The notes below the pieces were generated by a model that made no database searches, was not told where the DNA came from, and saw only the letters and a list, made by a program, of their open reading frames with translations. The position numbers and the translations under genes were made by a program. DNA of 64,000 nt from Cryptomeria japonica (taxonomy: Eukaryota; Streptophyta; Pinopsida; Cupressales; Cupressaceae). Each line of letters begins with the position of its first letter. The first letter of the stretch is position 1. Shown here in pieces: positions 12,302 through 24,015 of this stretch. The stretch is from assembly GCF_030272615.1 (NCBI RefSeq), contig NC_081409.1, positions 619,551,255-619,615,254 of the forward strand. The letters are read 5' to 3'.

Positions 12302-12810
12302 ATAGGATACATACTCCATCTTCACCTTCTCTTTACAAACTTACTCTCTCAAGTAATGATTTTTTATTGATGCATGCTTAGTCTTTGAATGTTACACCGA
12401 ATTCTTTGGCATGTTAATAGCATAGGAATTATCATAGTATATAATAATAGGCTCGTCATAAATAACTTAGATATCATTTAACATTTTCTTCCTCCAAATT
12501 GCCTAAGTGCAATTACTAGTAGCAACAATGTACTCAACTTCAGTAGTAGATAAGAACACGGAATCATGTTTCTTACTGACCCATGAGACCAATTTCTTTC
12601 CCAAAAAGAATGCTCCACCAATAGTGCTCTTCCAATCATCATCATCATTGGCCCAATCTACATCAGTGTATGCATATAACATGAAATCATCATTCCTTGG
12701 ATACCACAGACCATAATGCACAATTCCTTTCAAGTATCTAAATATCATCTTCACAGGAGTGACATGACTCTCTTTCAGATCAGCTTGATATCTAGCAGCC
12801 ATGAATATTG
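12302..12810 (-). pseudogene. C4: inverted copia RNase H fragment
   Basis: The minus strand encodes the end of a copia polyprotein: MAARYQADLKESHVTPVK from 12802, then a GLWYPRNDDFMLYAYTDVDW block, KSTIGGAFFLGKKLVSW, STTEVEYIVATSNC, and further on the CDN region (decayed to YDNSYAINMPKNS) and SKTKHASIK. It faces the opposite way to C3, to which it is joined at 12301/12302. Both ends are truncated, with no LTR. It belongs to a different copia copy, as the protein is nearer to C1 than to C3. The 99-codon ORF 12503-12802 is its best-preserved part. Confidence 0.88.
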
Positions 12811-13158
12811 TAAGCCAATGGGACTTCCCTGAGGGTTGTAGCCCTCCGGGCCATTCTATTTGAGAAGTGAGCTCTAGGCAGTGTGCTTGAATGCATGTGA
12901 ATTCCCCATTTTAATATTTTCACATACTACAATAGAGTGTCATCTTACTATGGGTAGGTTCCCACCATGGTTTTTCCCTTAACCAATTTTTCAACATCAA
13001 AATCTTGGTGTTGTGTGTTGTGCTCTCAATTTTCTTATCTTTGTTGTTATTGCAATTTATCAGATCTATGCTTTGTGATTAAGTTTATTAATGCAGTGAA
13101 GACTGATTCACCCCCACCCTCTTCCCCTCTTAGTCTTCCTGCTTGGCTGCTGCTAACA
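12811..13158 (+). repeat. C5: 3' portion of a copia LTR
   Basis: Carries the LTR-tail landmarks in order: GTGAGCTCTAGGCAG (near 12868), GGTAGGTTCCCACCATGG, TTTTTCCC, TTGGTGTTGTGTGTTGTG, ACTGATTCACCCCCACCCTC and a final TAACA at 13154-13158. The first two thirds of the LTR are missing. No primer site follows, so it is a 3' LTR tail or a fragment. The left join to C4 is placed only to within about 15 bases. Confidence 0.7.
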
Positions 13159-13184
13159 CTATCCACACCTTATACAACCCACGG

Positions 13185-13470
13185 GCTCAATTTTAAATTT
13201 TAAAAATTGGGGTTTTGAAATTAACCTCTAAATTTTTTTAATTTGATTAAAAATTAAAATTGCAAGTGAAATTATTTAATTCTAAAATGGGAAAACATTC
13301 AAATCTAAAATAATTACTCTAAATTAAGCATTTCACAAGATCAATTTTAAACTTTAAAAATAAGGTTTTGTTGAATTTAACCTCTAAATTTTTAAAATTC
13401 ACTTGGAAATCAAACTTGTAAATGAAAATTTGAATTTTAAATTGAATAAACACTCAGATTTGAGAACATA
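13185..13470 (+). repeat. Diverged tandem duplication of about 150 bp
   Basis: Two successive segments share the order CAATTTTAAA..TTTTAAAAAT, GGTTTTG, TTAACCTCTAAATTTTT, then an AATTG/AACTTG run and CATTCAAATCT/CACTCAGATTT. The first starts near 13185, the second near 13338. Identity is moderate by eye. No gene is seen. Confidence 0.5.
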
Positions 13471-13485
13471 AATTAGAAGTGAAGG

Positions 13486-14850
13486 TGTAAGATTTGGGTT
13501 CACCAGAATATAATGGCAAAAAGTTAGGGTTTCCACCAAGAGAGAGATGAAAACCACTAATTTGCCATTACATTCAAAAGAGGGGTACATCTAATAGATT
13601 CAATCAAAAATCTGTAATTATAAGAACTGAATACTATTTAGATTCAAGGGAGTTTGAATTGATTTACCCTCTTTTGTGAGTTGAAATGTTAAAATTAGGG
13701 AAAAGTGTTGGAAATGAAGGTAAAAATGCGGAAACAATGAGCTACAATCATCAAATTTTTGCATGCACTGGATTTGAGGAGTATATGTAAATTGAGATAT
13801 AATCCCTGGAAAAACTCCAAAAATGTTCAAATCGGTGTTCCCGTCACCCTAGTCCTCCTAAATTTTTACAAGCCAAAGAGGGTCGATTCGTCTCTACAAA
13901 TAATGCCTATTCTGAAGAGTACAACTTCATACCTATTTATTGCACATAGAAAGAAAGGGAAATAGGTCGTGAATAGGGATTTGCTAAGTCAAACCCCAAT
14001 TTAGGAATTAACCTTGATAGAAATATAGAAAATACTAAAATAAATAATGGAAAGGTATACCTCAAACCTACAAACTAATAATGATGTTTTTCTTCTTGAA
14101 TGTAATCACATATTATGTATGAAATGGCATGAACATGACACAGTCCTAATCACAAACACATTCTTGCAAATGAATGATGTAATGATGCTCTAAAATGGTT
14201 GAATTAAGGAAATGCGTTCTTGAAGATCTCTAGAAAATCTAGATAATGTTTCACAGATGTAAGAATGCTTGATTGCTTTGAGAGATTTATTGCTTAGATT
14301 CTTAGATCCAAAATGAGTTGGGAAGGATGCCTTATATAGGGATTTCATGATTTAAATCACCTGTAGGATGACCTAGAGTTGATATATTTTCAAAAACATA
14401 TAGATTTAAACATTATAACACCACCAAAACATGATCTCAAAATTCGAGGAGAAAAAAATTGAACCAGTGTGAGTCACACTAGTCCTATCAAGATTTTTTC
14501 AAATTTCTAGGGATGCAAGGTATTATGATTATAAGGTGATCTCCAAGTGGGTGAGATGATTCAAGGTGTTTAGATATGCAAAATCAGGCCTTGAAGGTCG
14601 AAACAGGACCTAATCAAGTCTTTATTAGATGAATTGATTAAAATGGTAAAATAAAAAGGGGGACACCTAGGGTCAAGAGCCCAATTTTATGATGTGTGGA
14701 GTGATAAAAGAGGACTTTAGATTTAATTAAATTAATTAATTAAATACTTAAAGGAAATTTAAAATGCAGGATGCAACTCACTAAGGCAGGTGCTAACCTA
14801 AGTGTAAAATTGTACCACCCAATTAAGGGTGTACAATTTATGACACTACA
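13486..14850 (-). repeat. G1: gypsy-type LTR, minus orientation, solo or truncated
   Basis: This segment is collinear with the G4 LTR at the other end of the window. Shared landmarks in the same order are TGTAA at the left end, CCAAGAGAGAGA (G4: CCAAGGAGAGAGA), ACATTCAAAAGAGGGG (13570-13585 and 62677-62692, identical), ACCCTCTTTTGT, TTCGTCTCT, and GTCAAACCCC followed by GGAATTAACC. The right end reads GACACTACA, which is TGTAGTGTC on the minus strand, a plausible LTR start. Neither a purine tract to its right nor a primer site to its left is present, and flanking bases GAAGG and CTAAC do not match, so it is a solo LTR with lost TSD or a truncated copy. Confidence 0.6.
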
Positions 14851-14864
14851 CTAACATCTTGTCA

Positions 14865-14882
14865 ATATATATATATATATAT
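14865..14882. repeat. (AT)9 microsatellite
   Basis: Nine perfect AT units just outside the right end of G1. Confidence 0.95.
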
Positions 14883-16860
14883 GAAATATAACTTAAACTA
14901 TAAGCAAATTAAAAAAGACATTGAAATGTGACTAATAATTCAATTTCATAATTCATGTATATATTTTGGTGAAGAGAAAAAGTCCTAATTGAGAGATGAT
15001 TTCCGTTCACAATTTTTTTAGTGTATTATAATGCAATCACATTATACAAATGTATTCACATATGTTTGAACCCTTTGGATTGGATTTTTTTTTCTTGGAC
15101 ATTCAACCCAAAGGGCTGGAAAACCATTTTGATACCCAAAGATGTGTTTTCTCAAATTGTAAAAAATCTCACACAATTTCAAGTATGCTCTCCATTAGGT
15201 TTGTACATGTTTCTATGCAAAGTCAAAATATACCATGATAACGTTAAGGTCTCTCTTAGATATTTAACCATGTAATTTTTTTAATATTTGAGAATGTTAA
15301 TATGTTCACCTTCAATTCCTTTTGTTAGTTGATGTATTTTTGTAAAAACCAATCTGTAGTATTTTGGTATAGTTTTCTACTCATTTATCAAATTTTAATA
15401 AAATTAGTTTTTTTTATTTTTCAAAAAAATTATTGGGGAGAACATTAAATATAATATTTTTTAGGATATGTCGACTTCCAAAATTAGTAAAAAAATATAT
15501 ATTCTTTACAAAAATAGTAGAAAGAATAGACATATAGTACTAAAGTAATTTTTGAATTACTATTTAAAAAAAAAACATTTTAGGGGGCCACACCAAATGC
15601 TATGTTATGTTGGTTAAAAATAGGACCACTTTGCGTAGCCACCTTTTTGAACCCCTTAATCTACACTATTTTAAAAAAATAGTTAGTATATTAGAGAGTA
15701 AAATTGGAGCACACAACTATTGTTTTTCTTGCATCTTCAAATTTTGATCAAAAATATCTTCAATTTCTAATCCAAAAGTAGATTTTTTGTATTTTAAAGA
15801 AAATGATATCATCTTAAGACCCCCTTTTGGTCCACCATCATTGTGCACTTACCTAAGGGAAAGTTAAAATATATCATTATACTGAGGTATTCTTTGTGAT
15901 CCCCTTGGAGTAGTCTATAATTAAGATGTTACTTCTTATGGTTACTCTTGTATTTATAGCAAGAACACCTGTAATAAACCCTTGGGTTTTTATAATTTAA
16001 AAAATTCATACTTTTGTAATTTCACATCATATCTTGTTCTCACTTTAGTTTCTAGATATGAACTATCCTAAACTTGAGATTCTATCACTTTGGTATCTAA
16101 ATATGAAAAAACAAGGAAGTTAAATTGTTTCAAAAGGGAAGGAAAAAATAACAAGCTCCATGAATGTGTTGTGAAACATTTTTCAACCTATGATATATTT
16201 TACCACTATTTTTATGCTAAGAAATATCTCATTAAGCTATGAGAACAATCTATAGTTTCAAACTATTTTCTTCTTTAACAACTTGAAGCTCTTGAGGTGA
16301 TATTATTTTCATTCTATGATTCCTTTGTATTCTTATTTTGTCATATGTTTCTTTTTATTTTTATTTCCTACTACTAACAATTTCTCACATTTAGGATGAT
16401 ATTCATCTTTACTTTTTTAGAATGTAGCAATTAGGTAACCCCCTATAAAATCTAGTTCATTGAATAAATTTTTTGATGTGATTGGTGACACTAGTGTTAT
16501 ATGCCCTCTAATACCATGTGGGTTGGGGGGAGAATGCACCTTGTGACCTCATGTCTACCACAAGAAGCTTACATTCATCATTGTTATTGTTATTTTTTTT
16601 TTTCAATCTATTTTCATTTGTTATTTAAATCAAAAAATTCTAAAATAAAATAGGTCTTTCTATGGAAGTTGAACGATCAATATGAGGCTTTAACTAAGGT
16701 AAGATCCCAAACAACCACCAAAAATGTTTTCTCTCTTTTATTATAGATTTGCTAAAGAATAACTTGTGTCATTATTTTGAACACTTGGTGACATATTTTC
16801 TATTATCTTTGTTCATTTTTTTAATTTATTTCAATATAATAATTTATTTCATAAAATCAT
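14883..16860. other. AT-rich intergenic DNA
   Basis: About 2 kb without a gene I can support, apart from a weak B3-like fragment described separately (15108-15275). It holds many A and T runs and no LTR end, primer site or purine tract. If N1 once had a 5' LTR and upstream coding part, they are not recognisable here. Confidence 0.5.
15108..15275 (+). pseudogene. Possible B3 DNA-binding domain fragment
   Basis: The plus frame reads GWKTILIPKDVFSQIVKNL followed by QVCSPLGLYMFLCKVK. Plant B3 (REM-type) domains have an IPKxF segment, a spacer, then a SPLG/DPSG turn with a hydrophobic VKV strand, so the order and spacing fit. Only this half-domain is visible, with no flanking exon, and the GW..F..DH part that should follow is not seen. 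It may be a relic of a captured or decayed host gene, or chance. Weak call. Confidence 0.22.
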
Positions 16861-17047
16861 CCATATACTTCCAATTAAGAAGAAATATGAAACATTGAAC
16901 AAAAGTGAGAATAAGGAAGAAATAGTGAATTAAGAAGAGGTTAATGATGGAAGCAAGATAACAGAAGTGATTAAGGTTAATGTGTAGACATCCGAAGAAG
17001 ATAAGAAACCAACTACAAAACCTAGCACTCCACCTAGCACTTCCACC

Positions 17048-17183
17048 ATGGATTATAGACCAACAAATGTTACAGATGTACTTTTATATTCAATAAAGAA
17101 GATCACAAAATGCAATGCCTTAGCATTTAAGGCTATTGATGATACTTTACCAATTTTGCAGATGATTGCATGGGCATGTAAAG
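17048..17183 (+). pseudogene. N1 unknown ORF, part 1
   Basis: Starts MDYRPTNVTDVLLYSIKK and runs 45 codons before the N2 insertion. The preceding frame, back to about 16861, is Lys/Glu/Thr/Pro-rich with two stops, so this ATG may not be the original start. The frame continues in register at 25194 once one copy of the TAAAG duplication is discounted, which shows that the ORF was a single unit when N2 inserted. Function unknown. A resemblance to small nucleic-acid-binding domains was considered but cannot be supported. Confidence 0.55.
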
Positions 17184-18374
17184 TGTTAGGCTCAATAAGG
17201 AAAGCTAATGTACTGAGAGGGGAGCGGTGAATTGGTACTTCAAAACCTTTTACCAACAATATATTTACTGTTATGCATAAACCAGAAACTACCGCAACAT
17301 AACATAAAGCTAAAACAAACAAATAACAATCATACATGATTCACTCCATGACACATATATTTTGGTTACTCAGAAACTCTTGGTTAGAGAGAAAAACTAC
17401 AGTGGGGATGGCACCCACAACTTCACTACTACAATAATAAAGAGTGCTTGGTTAGAGCTACATGTTCAGCTATTTCTGATAGCTTACCCTATTAGGAGTA
17501 TTGAGATCTTTAGATCTACCTTGCTAAAGGATTTTACAACACTTAAACTAAATGTTGTACCTGGTTAGAGGCTTTACAATTTATAGACTTAGTTAGAGTC
17601 TTTTACCCTGTTAAAGGTTTCTCTTACAACTTCAAAATATTTCAATAAAATCTTTACAAATATCTACAACTTTACATCTAGAATGTTATAGCAGATTCTA
17701 TGTGCTAAAAATAAGATTACCTTGCTTATAGCATACCTCAGCAACCCATAAAGTAACTCAGTAAACCCTTCTGTTTACTCTGTTCTTTAACTGTTCTTTG
17801 AAATCCTTCTCGGTGACCTCTGTGTCTCTGTAACAGTCATAACACTTAGTGATTTTATGTATCACACATGTCTTGCTTCATACACCTTTGTATATCTCTG
17901 TCTATCACTTCCCATTTATCCTTAATCCATGCTGTATAAATAGATCTCTTATGTCAGTGATCTGATTCATTGCTTCAATCTTACAAACATGATTTATCGA
18001 ATGAATACCCATACAAAATATTTCATTGGTTAGATGACGTCAAAATCATACACAATCCTTAAGTGCAATTTCCAATGTGATAACGGTTCTATGTTCCTCG
18101 ATCTTGTAACATGTTTCCACATGTGTGTTTAGGTTCAATGAATCTGGTAACATGTTTCACTCGGTGTATATCAACTCGGTGTATCATTATTGTTGTTCGG
18201 TAGACATGGAATGATACTTGGTAGACAGCTTGGTGTATATTGGGTTCTGTGAATACTTTCTTCTTTAACCAATTGTTCTATGCATACCGACTGAATACTT
18301 CGGTAGTAGTAACCGACTAGAGTATATAGAATGACTTTGGATGAAAACTAATGGCAACTTGATAAGTAGTAATA
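17184..18374 (-). repeat. N2 3' LTR
   Basis: Plus-strand view TGTTAGGC to AGTAGTAATA, 1,191 bp. The element-sense start is TATTACTAC, whereas the other LTR keeps TGTTACTAC, so a G to A change has hit the terminal dinucleotide. It holds an extra TGGAATGATACTTGGTAGAC-like duplication near 18205-18225 that the 5' copy lacks. Confidence 0.92.
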
Positions 18375-18730
18375 ATCTCCCCTTTTGACATTAGTTGAGA
18401 TATTTGACAAAACTACTTTCCAAGTCATAACTCAAAAATCTCTATACTTGCAAAATTTGACTAAACAGACAGTATATACATTAGTCAATGAAATAGCATA
18501 TTTAGATATACTCCCCTTATCCCTATATTGTACAAAACTCTGATTTTGCATGCTCGGCGATCAATGCTCTATGATAACTGCTCAGTTCACTACTCTGTTC
18601 TTTGTTCCCTATCAAAATTGACTCTGCATTTGAATGAATACTCTTTTTTGCTTGGTATATACTCCCCCTGTATACTACATTCACCTGTATACTTTGATAT
18701 GATACTCACTCCCCCTTTTTGACAAACATC
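18375..18730 (-). promoter_or_regulatory. N2 post-ORF spacer with four polypurine tracts
   Basis: On the minus strand, AAAAAGGGGGAGTGAG (near 18722-18707), CAGGGGGAGTATA (near 18671-18659), AAGGGGAGTATA (near 18518-18507) and CAAAAGGGGAGATT (18387-18374) lead up to the 3' LTR. The last adjoins the LTR and is the likely plus-strand primer. The same serial arrangement occurs in C1 and C7, tying N2 to the copia side of LTR elements. Confidence 0.75.
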
Positions 18731-18735
18731 AAAAC

Positions 18736-21700
18736 TTAGTTACCATTCGGTGGTGGCAACTGGTCAAAAATGGATTTATACTTTGTCCTTGCATCGGTGA
18801 GAGTGGTAGAGAGGGCATCCTTAACACTGTCCATGAGTGAATTCTGCGCTTGAATGTCAGGTAACAGTGAAATGAGTCCATCTAAGGTGCTTCCCTCTTG
18901 TTGATTAGATAGGGAGGTAGCTTTGTTGATCTGTTCTTGGATGGAGGAAAGATGAGGAAGAAATAATGTTTGAAGTGTCATTATATCCATCCTTATCTTG
19001 TGTTCTTCATTCCTTAGTTCCAATTGTTGACCCATCAGCCATTGTAGCTTGGTATAAATTTTTTGAATGGAATTAGGCTCAGTGGTCAAATTATTTGAGA
19101 GATCAGTGATCTCTTTCTCAATTGCTTCAATTTTTTTTTGATATCTTTAATGAATAAAGAAAATGTATAGAGTTTTTGAAATAAATAAAGAATGTGCTTG
19201 AGTTAAGGGGACAACTCAGCAATAAATTTGACAAGTTTAACTTTGCCAATGGAAATAGCTTTCTATACCTCTTCAATCATTTTAGTAGTGAGCTCCTTAT
19301 CTTTTAACTTCCTCAAATATTCAGATGCATCTACTCCAGATTTCTCTATCTTGGTTAGGAGTTCATCCAGTTGAATGTGGATGGCTACATCTTTGGTTAC
19401 TGTAGCTTTAGGTAGCATATCGGTTAAGAGTGCTTTTACCTTCTGAAGTACTTTATTTTTCTTTTGAATAGCCATTTGCTTCTCCTATTCAGCTTTGGAT
19501 TTGCATAGTTCACCGAATTCAATGAGTGCTTGCCCCTTTAATTTGGATATATCAACATTGGGCAACACTATTGGTTTTGACAAATCTAATTTGAAACTAT
19601 GCTTTTTCATCTTCTTTTCTTTACCTGTCATTGGTTGGACTAAAACAATGGCTTGTGAGGCTTGTTGATCCTCAGTAGGTTGCTTGGTAGAGGCAACACT
19701 TTGGTCAGTTTCTTTAGCCTCTGTAGTGTCCTTTGGTGTCTCTAAGCTTGGTGTCTCAGTTGCAACATTTTTAGTGTTGGAAGGAGCTTGAGAGGTCTGT
19801 TCTTGAGAAGTATCTTCTCCTTCTATTGACTTGTGACCTTTTGTGCTTTGCTCCATATCCTTGGGGGCCTTGGTTGAAATACGCTGATTAACCGAAGGAT
19901 AGGGTTGAACTTGCTCCAAAACTGATTCACTAGATTCAAGTTGGGCATAAGCATTCCCTTCTATCATTTCCTATTCCGGTGCCTCTGTATCCATGATATA
20001 TTCATCTACTTGTAAGGTGTCAGCAGGGTCCTACTCGGTGATATCAGGATCTTGCTTGGTGACATCAACTATTTCAACTTCAGCTTGCTCACCATCATTC
20101 TTGATTCTAAAGATTTCTTGCCATTTTTCCTTGGTCTCATTCTCTACATCCAAGTAAAGGCCATTCATCAATTTCAAAGCTCTTTGCTTGACTAGGAATT
20201 TTGTGTGGTAGTTTGTCAGATGTTCAGTGATCTCATCTACTGACATGTCTGGGAAAAGATGTACCAGACTTCTTTCTCTAATATGCTTTTCTAAGTCCAT
20301 TGCATACTTCCACCTATTGTCAATATGCAAATATAATTCATTTGGAAGAGATTTACATACTTCCAATTGGACCAATCAAAATTTAAATAGTGTGCAGATG
20401 ACCGCTTCTTCTATTTGTCTCTTTTCATCATTAGATTTGGATTCATATTTTACATATCTGAATGATCCAAATCCACCATATTTCTTCAGATTAGCACAAA
20501 AATTTTCAACACTATGTACATTTACCTTCTTGCTCTTGACAATCTAAAATTTACTTGCATCTTCAGATTCGGTGTCACTAGACTCTTTTGCCAAAATGAG
20601 TCTCCGAGTATATTTCTTGTAAGTTTTTGTTACCTTTGGTGCGGCAACACTCTTTGTTTTCTTACTCAGTGAAGCTACAGATGCTCTTATGTTAGGTCAC
20701 TTTGCTGGAGGAGTCGGTGAGACCTTTGATGTATCCTGTTTCTTTCTTTTCAACACTTTTCCCTTAGGCAATTTGGTGCTCAGTGTTATAGCTGCCTCTT
20801 GGGCTTCAGATTCCTCTTCGGTGATTACTATAGTTCCTTTGATAGGTGTGGAGGAAGAACCTTCTCCAAATTTCTCCATTAATGTCTTAATCATCTTTGT
20901 TTCCTTCCTTGTAGCTTTGGGTACTACAATGCTCATTTTAACTTTTTCCTTCACTTCCTCATATGTTCCATACCTTAGCTTGGTAGCATGCCTTGGTAAT
21001 GTAAGAAATGCATCTATTTTCTATTGTGTGATGTCAAAATCAATCTCATAACCCATAGGTGTCAAAGATTGAGTTCTTGGTTCCACAACATTCACATAAC
21101 AGTAATCAGTGTCCACTTTAAAACATATGTCATCTTTGTATTTCTCCACTAGCTTGGGTGGAATTCGGTACCTATTATGCATCCTTTCCTGAAACTTGCT
21201 GAAATAATCATCCATAATATCATTAAAATTATCACCTAGCTTCTTGATGAAGTCATTGATTTGATGGGTGATTGGTCGGTGTAGTTCCCAAACAACTTTA
21301 CTGACTGATGGAAAAAAAATTTCAAAATAGAAAAACATGCATATTAACAATGATCCAAACTTTAGTGTATTGGCCGAATTGTTCTTCTTTGGCTTCCTTA
21401 TGGTGTTCAGATTCTCAAACGGGTTTTTCAGCAGCACCTCACATAAATCAATTATCATGCCTTTCTTCACAATTTTATATGCTAAGGCTACTGCTGCACA
21501 GGGTACATTGTTTTCCCTTGCCGATTGGAAGAAACAGTAACCTATTACTCTAATGGCAAACTTTAGTTCTGCATCAGTGACATTGTTCAATTTTAGTCCT
21601 TTGCAATCTGATTCTACTTCGGTTAAACTGATCAATTCCTTCTGTGATATCATTTTCTGAGCTCGGGCATGATCATAAATAGGGTAATCGATGATCAAAT

Positions 21701-22109
21701 GAATGATTTCCTTGGTGATCTTAAATGGTTGCTCTTCTAGCCACATGAAGTCATCATGAACTCTGCTTAAAACAAACTTGACCCACTGGGGTTTGAAGAC
21801 ACGGGGATAGGTTAGGGCTTCATTCAATCCCTTGATCTTAATGTGCTCATACTTGCTATCCATTTTACCTTCGGTGCACAATTCATCATATGTGTCTTTG
21901 ATTTCAACGTGACCTAGTTCTTCAACTCGACATTTGGTAAAGAATCTCACATCCTCGACTAATAAAACTCTATCCAGGATGAGTGAGATTGTGGTTTTTT
22001 CATCCGGTTCAGATGCAATTTTGGGAGTTAAAGAGTATTTCAGTGAGGGCTTTTTGATATTCTCAACAACAACGGGATTCTGGATCTTAGGTGCCATTGT
22101 AAATTTCAA
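18736..22109 (-). pseudogene. N2 second ORF, about 1,120 codons, unknown protein
   Basis: One minus-strand frame runs from 22109 (MKFTMAPKIQNP; M5 at 22097 is an equally good start) to about 19150 with about nine stops, mostly TAG; the last part (18736-19089) is in another frame, probably shifted at the A-run facing 19130-19139. The N-terminal third (22109-21021, 362 codons) looks globular and largely helical, with WVKFVLSRVHDDFMWLEE and a CEVLLKNPFENL segment. The middle is Lys/Glu/Ser-rich. Around 19700-19960 it is Gln/Thr/Ser-rich, then come amphipathic helices (KKNKVLQKVKALLTDML; YTKLQWLMGQQLELRNEEH) ending PPPNGN. No enzyme motif is seen. The N-terminal part recalls the helical plant mobile domain proteins, but that is impression only. 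Confidence 0.6.
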
Positions 22110-22554
22110 ATAAGAATTAACAAAAGATCCTTAGGGTTTGAAGATTTTCAAACGGCAGACGCTTCACATTTAGCAGATAATAACAACTTGATATGATTGA
22201 TAAACTAGCTTAACAATGCATTGAGATTGATGTAAATACCTTGAATTTTGCTTTGGAGGAGGTTTGATTGCCTTTGATTTGCTTTGCTCTACTCTCTTGA
22301 AAACTTGGTGAGTGAAAAATGACTGCGTAAATGCTTTAAGTACACAATATACCTTATCGGGCTCCATGTAGGTTAGGTCAAAAACATTAAATGCACTCGG
22401 TTCCACTAAACTTTTTTGCCTTTTTGTGCTTTAACCGAGTAACCAGACTTTCTTCATTTACCAACTTGACAGGCTTCCTGTATAGTGCTCCAAAAGACTT
22501 TGATAGAATTTCAAACTTACTAATACATCTTAGTTATGCAGATTTTGAATTAAG
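22110..22554 (-). other. Spacer between the two N2 ORFs
   Basis: About 450 bases with only a weak ORF (22170-22406, minus). No internal promoter or recognisable motif is seen. The second ORF might be expressed from spliced or read-through RNA, which the sequence does not settle. Confidence 0.4.
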
Positions 22555-23953
22555 TACATAATAAAATAGGAATTGTTAAGATTTGACCTTTGAGAGAATG
22601 CAGTCCCTTCATACCTTTACCGATTAATTTGGAATAGGTGCTTTCTTCATTTGACACAATTTCCTTCTTTTTCCAAATCATCTATAATTTTTCTTTTATT
22701 TCCTCAGTGTCTCCTCTAGGTTGATCTTTGTAATCTCTAGCCAAGTGTCCAATTTTGTGACAATGAAAACATGTCATACCAGGATTTCTCCATGATCTTC
22801 GGTTGTTCATTCAAAACCTTATAAAGCAGTTGGCACTTATATGTCCATATCTTCCACAACATTCACACCATATCCTTGTATTGCAATCCCATAGTACTAC
22901 AGAATATTGTCGGTAAGGATCTATGTGAGTCTGGTAACCTCTAGTATTTGCTCGGTGTGCAGACCACATATAGTTTTTCTTCTTAAGCCAACACTCCTTG
23001 GTACTATGTCCATATCTATTGCAGTTTTTACAAAACCCTTTGAATTTTGCCTTCTAATAATTGTTAACAGACTTTGTCCTACATTGGTTAAATGTGTGAC
23101 CATATTTATTGCAATTGTAACAATAACTATTAGACTTAGTGACATTTGGTTGCTTACCTTTTCTGATTTGGTACATGTTAGCAGTATGACCTCGATTTCC
23201 ACAGTAGTTGCAAATAGGCTTCTTTCTTTTGATGTGCTTCTTGTTTCCAGCTTGCTTTGATGATTCTCCTCTCTTGGTTGTATGAATTCCCTTCTCAGTA
23301 GAGTCTTTTCCTTTGTAACTGAGTCTTGCTTCTTTGTTGAGTCTTCTTGTATTCAGCTACTCATCCAACATCTTTGATGCTTCATAGCTTTTCTTCAGTG
23401 TTTCCTTGGATTTCTTTTCTGTTTCAAGGTCATTGGTCAACCTTGATATTTCAAGTTTCAATGCTTGATTCTCATCATCTTTTAGATTTGCTTCATGATG
23501 TGCATAACCTAATTGATTTGATAGATTTTGTTGAATCCCAGTCAACCTTATGATTTCATCATTCTTTTCAGATACTAATGCTTCAAGCTGTTGTTTTACT
23601 CTTTCTAGATCTCTTACTTTATCCTCAGTTGTCCTTAATGCATCAAGATTCTCAGTCATCTGTGTACTAAAATGTTCATGTCCTATTTTCATTGCTTTTA
23701 GTTGATCAGCCAATGCTTTGTTCTTTTCTTTCAATACTCCAATCATTTCTTCAGTCTCTTTAGATATATTGTTCTCAGATGATGTTTCAATTTGTTCCAC
23801 TAACTCTTGAGAGTCCTGCAAATCATCAAATATTCTTCTTCTCACTTTCAATGATTTTTGCATTTGTCTTTGCATGTATGCAATCACTTGATTAGCATGA
23901 TCCAACTCTTCTTGCAGATACACAATTCTCTGAGATTGTTCATAGCCTTCCAT
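22555..23953 (-). pseudogene. N2 gag-like ORF: coiled coil plus five CCHC zinc knuckles
   Basis: The first ATG after the primer site is at 23953 (MEGYEQSQRIVYLQEEL). Residues 1 to about 200 are a long heptad-patterned coiled coil rich in Glu, Lys, Gln and Leu. Five knuckles follow in one frame over residues 248-408: CNYCGNRGHTANMY (23212-23171), CYNCNKYGHTFNQC (23122-23081), CKNCNRYGHSTKEC (23032-22991), CECCGRYGHISANC (22867-22826) and CFHCHKIGHLARDY (22771-22730). Knuckles 2-4 are complete; 1 and 5 have the last Cys as Tyr. Stops at 23357, about 23055, 22802 and 22680 are mostly TAG. Known copia gag proteins usually have one knuckle and no such coiled coil. The role is inferred as RNA packaging and particle assembly. 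Confidence 0.78.
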
Positions 23954-24000
23954 TGATAGGATCTTTCTCTTTAGGTTGTTAAACCATTTTCCAAGATTCA

Positions 24001-24013
24001 AGCTCTGATACCA
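24001..24013 (-). promoter_or_regulatory. N2 primer binding site, tRNA-Met initiator
   Basis: On the minus strand TGGTATCAGAGCT begins two bases after the LTR end CTAACA. The 12-base match is complementary to the 3' end of plant initiator tRNA-Met, and unlike that of C3 is undamaged. Confidence 0.92.
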
Positions 24014-24015
24014 AT

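Noticed and set aside
12507-12716. 69-codon plus-strand ORF
   Set aside because: Antisense shadow of the copia RNase H fragment C4.
12302-13158. C4 and C5 as parts of C3
   Set aside because: C4 is on the other strand and nearer to C1 in protein; the C5 sequence differs from the C3 LTR throughout.
17048-17183. Alba-like nucleic-acid-binding domain in the N1 ORF
   Set aside because: The helix pattern is vague, and the glycine-rich signature of that family is absent.
20227-21553. Plus-strand ORFs inside N2
   Set aside because: They lie opposite the long minus-strand frame and have no recognisable motif.
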